Origin: an uncultured Paracoccaceae bacterium
GTDB lineage: Bacteria; Pseudomonadota; Alphaproteobacteria; Rhodobacterales; Rhodobacteraceae
Length of the DNA stretch: 64,000 nt
NCBI GenBank assembly: GCA_947497985.1
Contig: CANMIX010000009.1
Span: 1 to 64,000 of the forward strand
Direction: 5' to 3'
Both the position numbers and the translations under genes were made by a program. Shown here piece after piece: positions 62,082 through 64,000 of the stretch (the stretch's first letter is position 1; each line of letters begins with the position of its first letter). The notes under the pieces are model-generated. The model saw only the letters and a list, made by a program, of their open reading frames with translations. It had not been told where the DNA came from and searched no databases.

Positions 62082-62458
62082 TGCAGGTCCTCGCTCATCA
62101 ATTCGCTTAGGTCGAACCCGTCAAATGGATCACTGTCTAGGCTCACTGACGCTGTTGCCAGATCGACAGGGTCCGGTAGGAACGAAGGGGGGGCCACGCC
62201 TATCCAGATACCGGCCAACCCGGCAGTGATCAGTCCACCAACCCCGAATCCGCCGCCAAGCGTTGCAAAGAAACGGCTCCAAAGGCTCGGCTGTCTCAGC
62301 GCGGCACCTTCCATGCTGGTTGGGCGAAACGTATCCTGCACCCGTGTCGCGTCATCCAAAATCGCCGCCATCAGACCGTCAGATAGATCCGGCTGATCGG
62401 TACGCGCAGTTTGAAAAAGCGCGTCCAACTCTTTCAGTGCTTTGTCCTGTTCAGCCAT
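62078..62458 (-). CDS. Small membrane protein, probable anti-sigma factor
   Basis: A 126-residue protein with a soluble acidic N-terminus (MAEQDKALKELDALFQTART), one membrane segment (GGGFGVGGLITAGLAGIWIGV, about 78-98) and a short acidic C-terminal tail outside (DPFDGFDLSELMSEDLQ). I do not recognise a defined family. It overlaps the ECF sigma gene by eight bases and the CnrX-like gene by four. Position and topology fit a membrane anti-sigma factor that holds the sigma factor until the periplasmic partner signals. No zinc-binding HxxxCxxC motif is seen, so it is not a ZAS-type anti-sigma. Confidence 0.68.
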   Translation of the reverse strand: MAEQDKALKELDALFQTARTDQPDLSDGLMAAILDDATRVQDTFRPTSMEGAALRQPSLWSRFFATLGGGFGVGGLITAGLAGIWIGVAPPSFLPDPVDLATASVSLDSDPFDGFDLSELMSEDLQ

Positions 62459-63029
62459 CGGTATACCCCAATTCTTGCTTTCGACTGGCCAATGCCTTGG
62501 CCAATCCACGTTTCGCGCGTGCAGTCAGGCTCTCGACCGCCTCAACGCCGATGTCCATAATCGCTGCGATCTCAGGATTGGACAATTCTTCAATGTGGCG
62601 CAACACCACCGCTTGCCTTTGACGCACTGGCAGGCGCATCAAAGCATCTTGTAAGGCATCCAGCCGCGCCTTGTCCTGCAATTGATCCAACGCACCGCGC
62701 GTCTCGTCCGCAGGCTCGGGAATGGCATCCAGATCCAAAGTGCCGCCGCGTTGCCGACGCTTCAGGTCGATACACAGGTTGGTCACGACCCGAAACAACC
62801 ACGTGGACACCTGCGCCTGACCGGGCTGCCAATCAGGAGCCATCCGCCAAAGTCGCATCATCGCGTCCTGCATGATATCTTCGGCCTCGGCCCGATTGCC
62901 CAGCATACGCATGGCGACCCCCAACGCGCGGGGCGCTAAACGCTGTGTCAGGCTCGCCGCCGCCGCGCGGTCACCATTGCCAAACAAAACCAAAAGCGCA
63001 TCGTCGGAAAGATCCTCGACTTGGCTCAT
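62451..63029 (-). CDS. ECF-type RNA polymerase sigma factor
   Basis: A 192-residue sigma-70 family factor with only regions 2 and 4. Region 2 has MLGNRAEAEDIMQDAMMRLWRMAP and STWLFRVVTNLCIDLKRR (about 55-105). Region 4 has ALMRLPVRQRQAVVLRHIEELSNPEIAAIMDIGVEAVESLTARAKRGL (about 135-182). The start at 63029 matches the family; a longer reading from 63254 does not. It is followed by an overlapping membrane protein and a CnrX-like protein, and preceded 64 bp upstream by an EF-hand protein gene, so it probably answers an envelope signal. Confidence 0.92.
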   Translation of the reverse strand: MSQVEDLSDDALLVLFGNGDRAAAASLTQRLAPRALGVAMRMLGNRAEAEDIMQDAMMRLWRMAPDWQPGQAQVSTWLFRVVTNLCIDLKRRQRGGTLDLDAIPEPADETRGALDQLQDKARLDALQDALMRLPVRQRQAVVLRHIEELSNPEIAAIMDIGVEAVESLTARAKRGLAKALASRKQELGYTDG

Positions 63030-63093
63030 AGGCGCCCCCGCGATAGGGACACCTTGAGTGGTTTTTTGCGGATTATAAAGCACGCAACTTGGG

Positions 63094-63570
63094 TCAGTTT
63101 TGATCCTGTTGCTCTTCTTTCCACTGTTTTCTCCCCTTGTCGCCACGATGTGCTTTGCGGGCGGCGTCAAATTCGTCCTTGGAGATACCACCGCTCTCAT
63201 CTGCATCCAAGCGGGAGAAGCGTTTTGCCATATCACGGGGTTTGGGCAGTTCATCAGCGCTCAGCACGCCGTCGCCATTCGCGTCATGCTCCTTGAGCAT
63301 CCGTTCGGCACGCACGTCTGCACGCTTCGAGGCGCGGGCAGTCATCTCTTCCAGAGACAGCGCACCATCGCCGTTGGTGTCTGCTTCGGCAAAGTGGCGC
63401 GCGCGGACGCTTTCCAGCTCTGCTTTGCTGACTTCACCATCACCGTTGGTGTCCATTTCCTCAAAGCTCATACGCGGTCCGTGGTGCCCCGGGGATTTGG
63501 CCATCGCCGCACCTGCTCCGATAACGCTTGCGCCTGCAATAACCAATGCAATGAATGTCAGATGTTTCAT
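63094..63570 (-). CDS. Exported EF-hand calcium-binding protein
   Basis: A 158-residue protein with a Sec signal peptide (MKHLTFIALVIAGASVIGAG, cut after AMA). Four EF-hand loops follow, at about residues 40, 64, 94 and 121: DTNGDGEVSKAE, DTNGDGALSLEE, DANGDGVLSADE and DADESGGISKDE. All have acidic residues at positions 1, 3, 5 and 12 or close variants, so calcium binding is likely. An AAAGGAG site precedes the ATG. It is upstream of the ECF sigma unit on the same strand, 64 bp apart, and may be cotranscribed with it. Calcium storage or sensing in the periplasm is inferred. Confidence 0.88.
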   Translation of the reverse strand: MKHLTFIALVIAGASVIGAGAAMAKSPGHHGPRMSFEEMDTNGDGEVSKAELESVRARHFAEADTNGDGALSLEEMTARASKRADVRAERMLKEHDANGDGVLSADELPKPRDMAKRFSRLDADESGGISKDEFDAARKAHRGDKGRKQWKEEQQDQN

Positions 63571-63752
63571 TCTTTACTCTCCTTTGGCAGTGGCAGCGTC
63601 TTGCTGCCTTATGCACAAGAGAAACGTGGGGGGACCGGATTTCCGTCGCGCCTTGCTGAAAAAAGTTGCGACATGCGGACGCAAGCGGAGCGCTATGGCT
63701 TTACTTCAACCGCGTTAATCCCACATTTGCGAGGAACATTTAGGATAGCGAT

Positions 63753-64000
63753 ATGATCGACAGTGTTGCCCAGACCCCGACCGAGACCGACGTCCCATTG
63801 GCCACACAGGACAGTGATGCGGCACGTCCAACCCGACCGGCATTGCTCAAAGGGTGGCGCTGCCGTTGCCCGCGCTGTGGTGAGGGGAAGGTTTTGCACT
63901 CCTACCTCAAGGTCAACGACACCTGCAGCAACTGCAATCTGGACCTGTCCAAAGCCCGCGCTGATGACGGCCCGGCCTATCTCACCATCCTGCTGGTTGG
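63753..64000 (+). CDS. DUF983 family membrane protein, 5' part only
   Basis: The first 82 codons of a gene cut off by the window edge: MIDSVAQTPTETDVPL, then RPALLKGWRCRCPRCGEGKV, then CSNCNLDLSKARADDGPAYL. The two CxxC pairs (CPRC, CSNC) form the zinc-ribbon-like start of DUF983 proteins, which continue with two membrane helices; the window ends as the first helix begins (TILLVG). AGGA lies about ten bases before the ATG. It is divergent from the EF-hand gene across 182 bp. The family has no firmly known function. Confidence 0.88.
   Translation, partial: MIDSVAQTPTETDVPLATQDSDAARPTRPALLKGWRCRCPRCGEGKVLHSYLKVNDTCSNCNLDLSKARADDGPAYLTILLV

Noticed and set aside
63571-63752. Possible ECF-type promoter (GGAAA with CGTT) upstream of the EF-hand gene
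   Set aside because: The words exist on the minus strand but their spacing is 13 bases, too short for known ECF promoters.

Overview
The window reads as a chromosomal segment of a marine Roseobacter-group alphaproteobacterium (Rhodobacteraceae). The support is the style of the proteins (RpoH, MreB/RodA, H-NOX with a GGDEF partner, DUF3572, DUF983), the gene orders, and above all a trimethylamine/TMAO/dimethylamine/methylamine degradation locus of the type studied in Ruegeria pomeroyi. It is gene dense, with housekeeping genes on both sides of the methylamine locus. I found no insertion sequences, phage genes, rRNA or CRISPR arrays.

Layout. 0.1-9.97 kb: NsrR-like regulator, GGCT-like cyclotransferase, gltX, a DUF1801 protein, a Tat-exported metallo-hydrolase, nadE, an 18-repeat periplasmic MORN protein, and a divergent pair of an FMN split-barrel protein and a MocR regulator that share two perfect palindromes. 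10.0-12.6 kb: leuA preceded by an unannotated leucine-rich leader peptide, then rlmJ. 12.9-18.5 kb: the rod-shape operon mreB-mreC-mreD-mrdA-rodA. 18.5-26 kb: VOC protein, ghrA-like reductase, M3 peptidase, moeB with a membrane extension, dut, coaBC, rpoH. 26-31.8 kb: cobU and a cobC-like phosphatase, a GST, comM/yifB, gshB, yraN, rsmI. 31.9-39.2 kb: a penicillin-binding protein activator lipoprotein, glnD, murJ, a rhomboid without catalytic residues, trpS and an elongator-type tRNA-Met.

39.5-56.6 kb is the methylated-amine region. One minus-strand unit reads tmm-tdm-amt-small membrane ORF-dmmD-dmmA-dmmB-dmmC-gdx. A second reads XRE/cupin regulator-mgsA-mgsB-mgsC-gmaS-GntR regulator. Between them, on the plus strand, lies a binding-protein-fold gene with no signal peptide. 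Together they can take TMA to TMAO (Tmm), DMA plus formaldehyde (Tdm), MMA plus formaldehyde (DmmABC), gamma-glutamylmethylamide (GmaS) and N-methylglutamate (MgsABC). DmmD is a likely tetrahydrofolate-linked C1 handler and Amt takes up ammonium or methylammonium. The last step, N-methylglutamate dehydrogenase (mgdABCD), is not in the window.

56.9-64 kb: tRNA-Glu; an H-NOX-like protein that seems to lack its heme ligand, with its GGDEF partner; a HAD phosphatase and DUF3572 protein; a PleD-like diguanylate cyclase with two degenerate receiver domains; a four-gene unit of EF-hand protein, ECF sigma factor, small membrane protein and CnrX/CpxP-like periplasmic protein; and the start of a DUF983 gene cut by the window edge.

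The points most worth a second look are the leuA leader, the signal-less binding protein beside tmm, the 57-residue membrane ORF between amt and dmmD, the rhomboid pseudoprotease, the heme-ligand-less H-NOX, and a palindromic intergenic element present twice.
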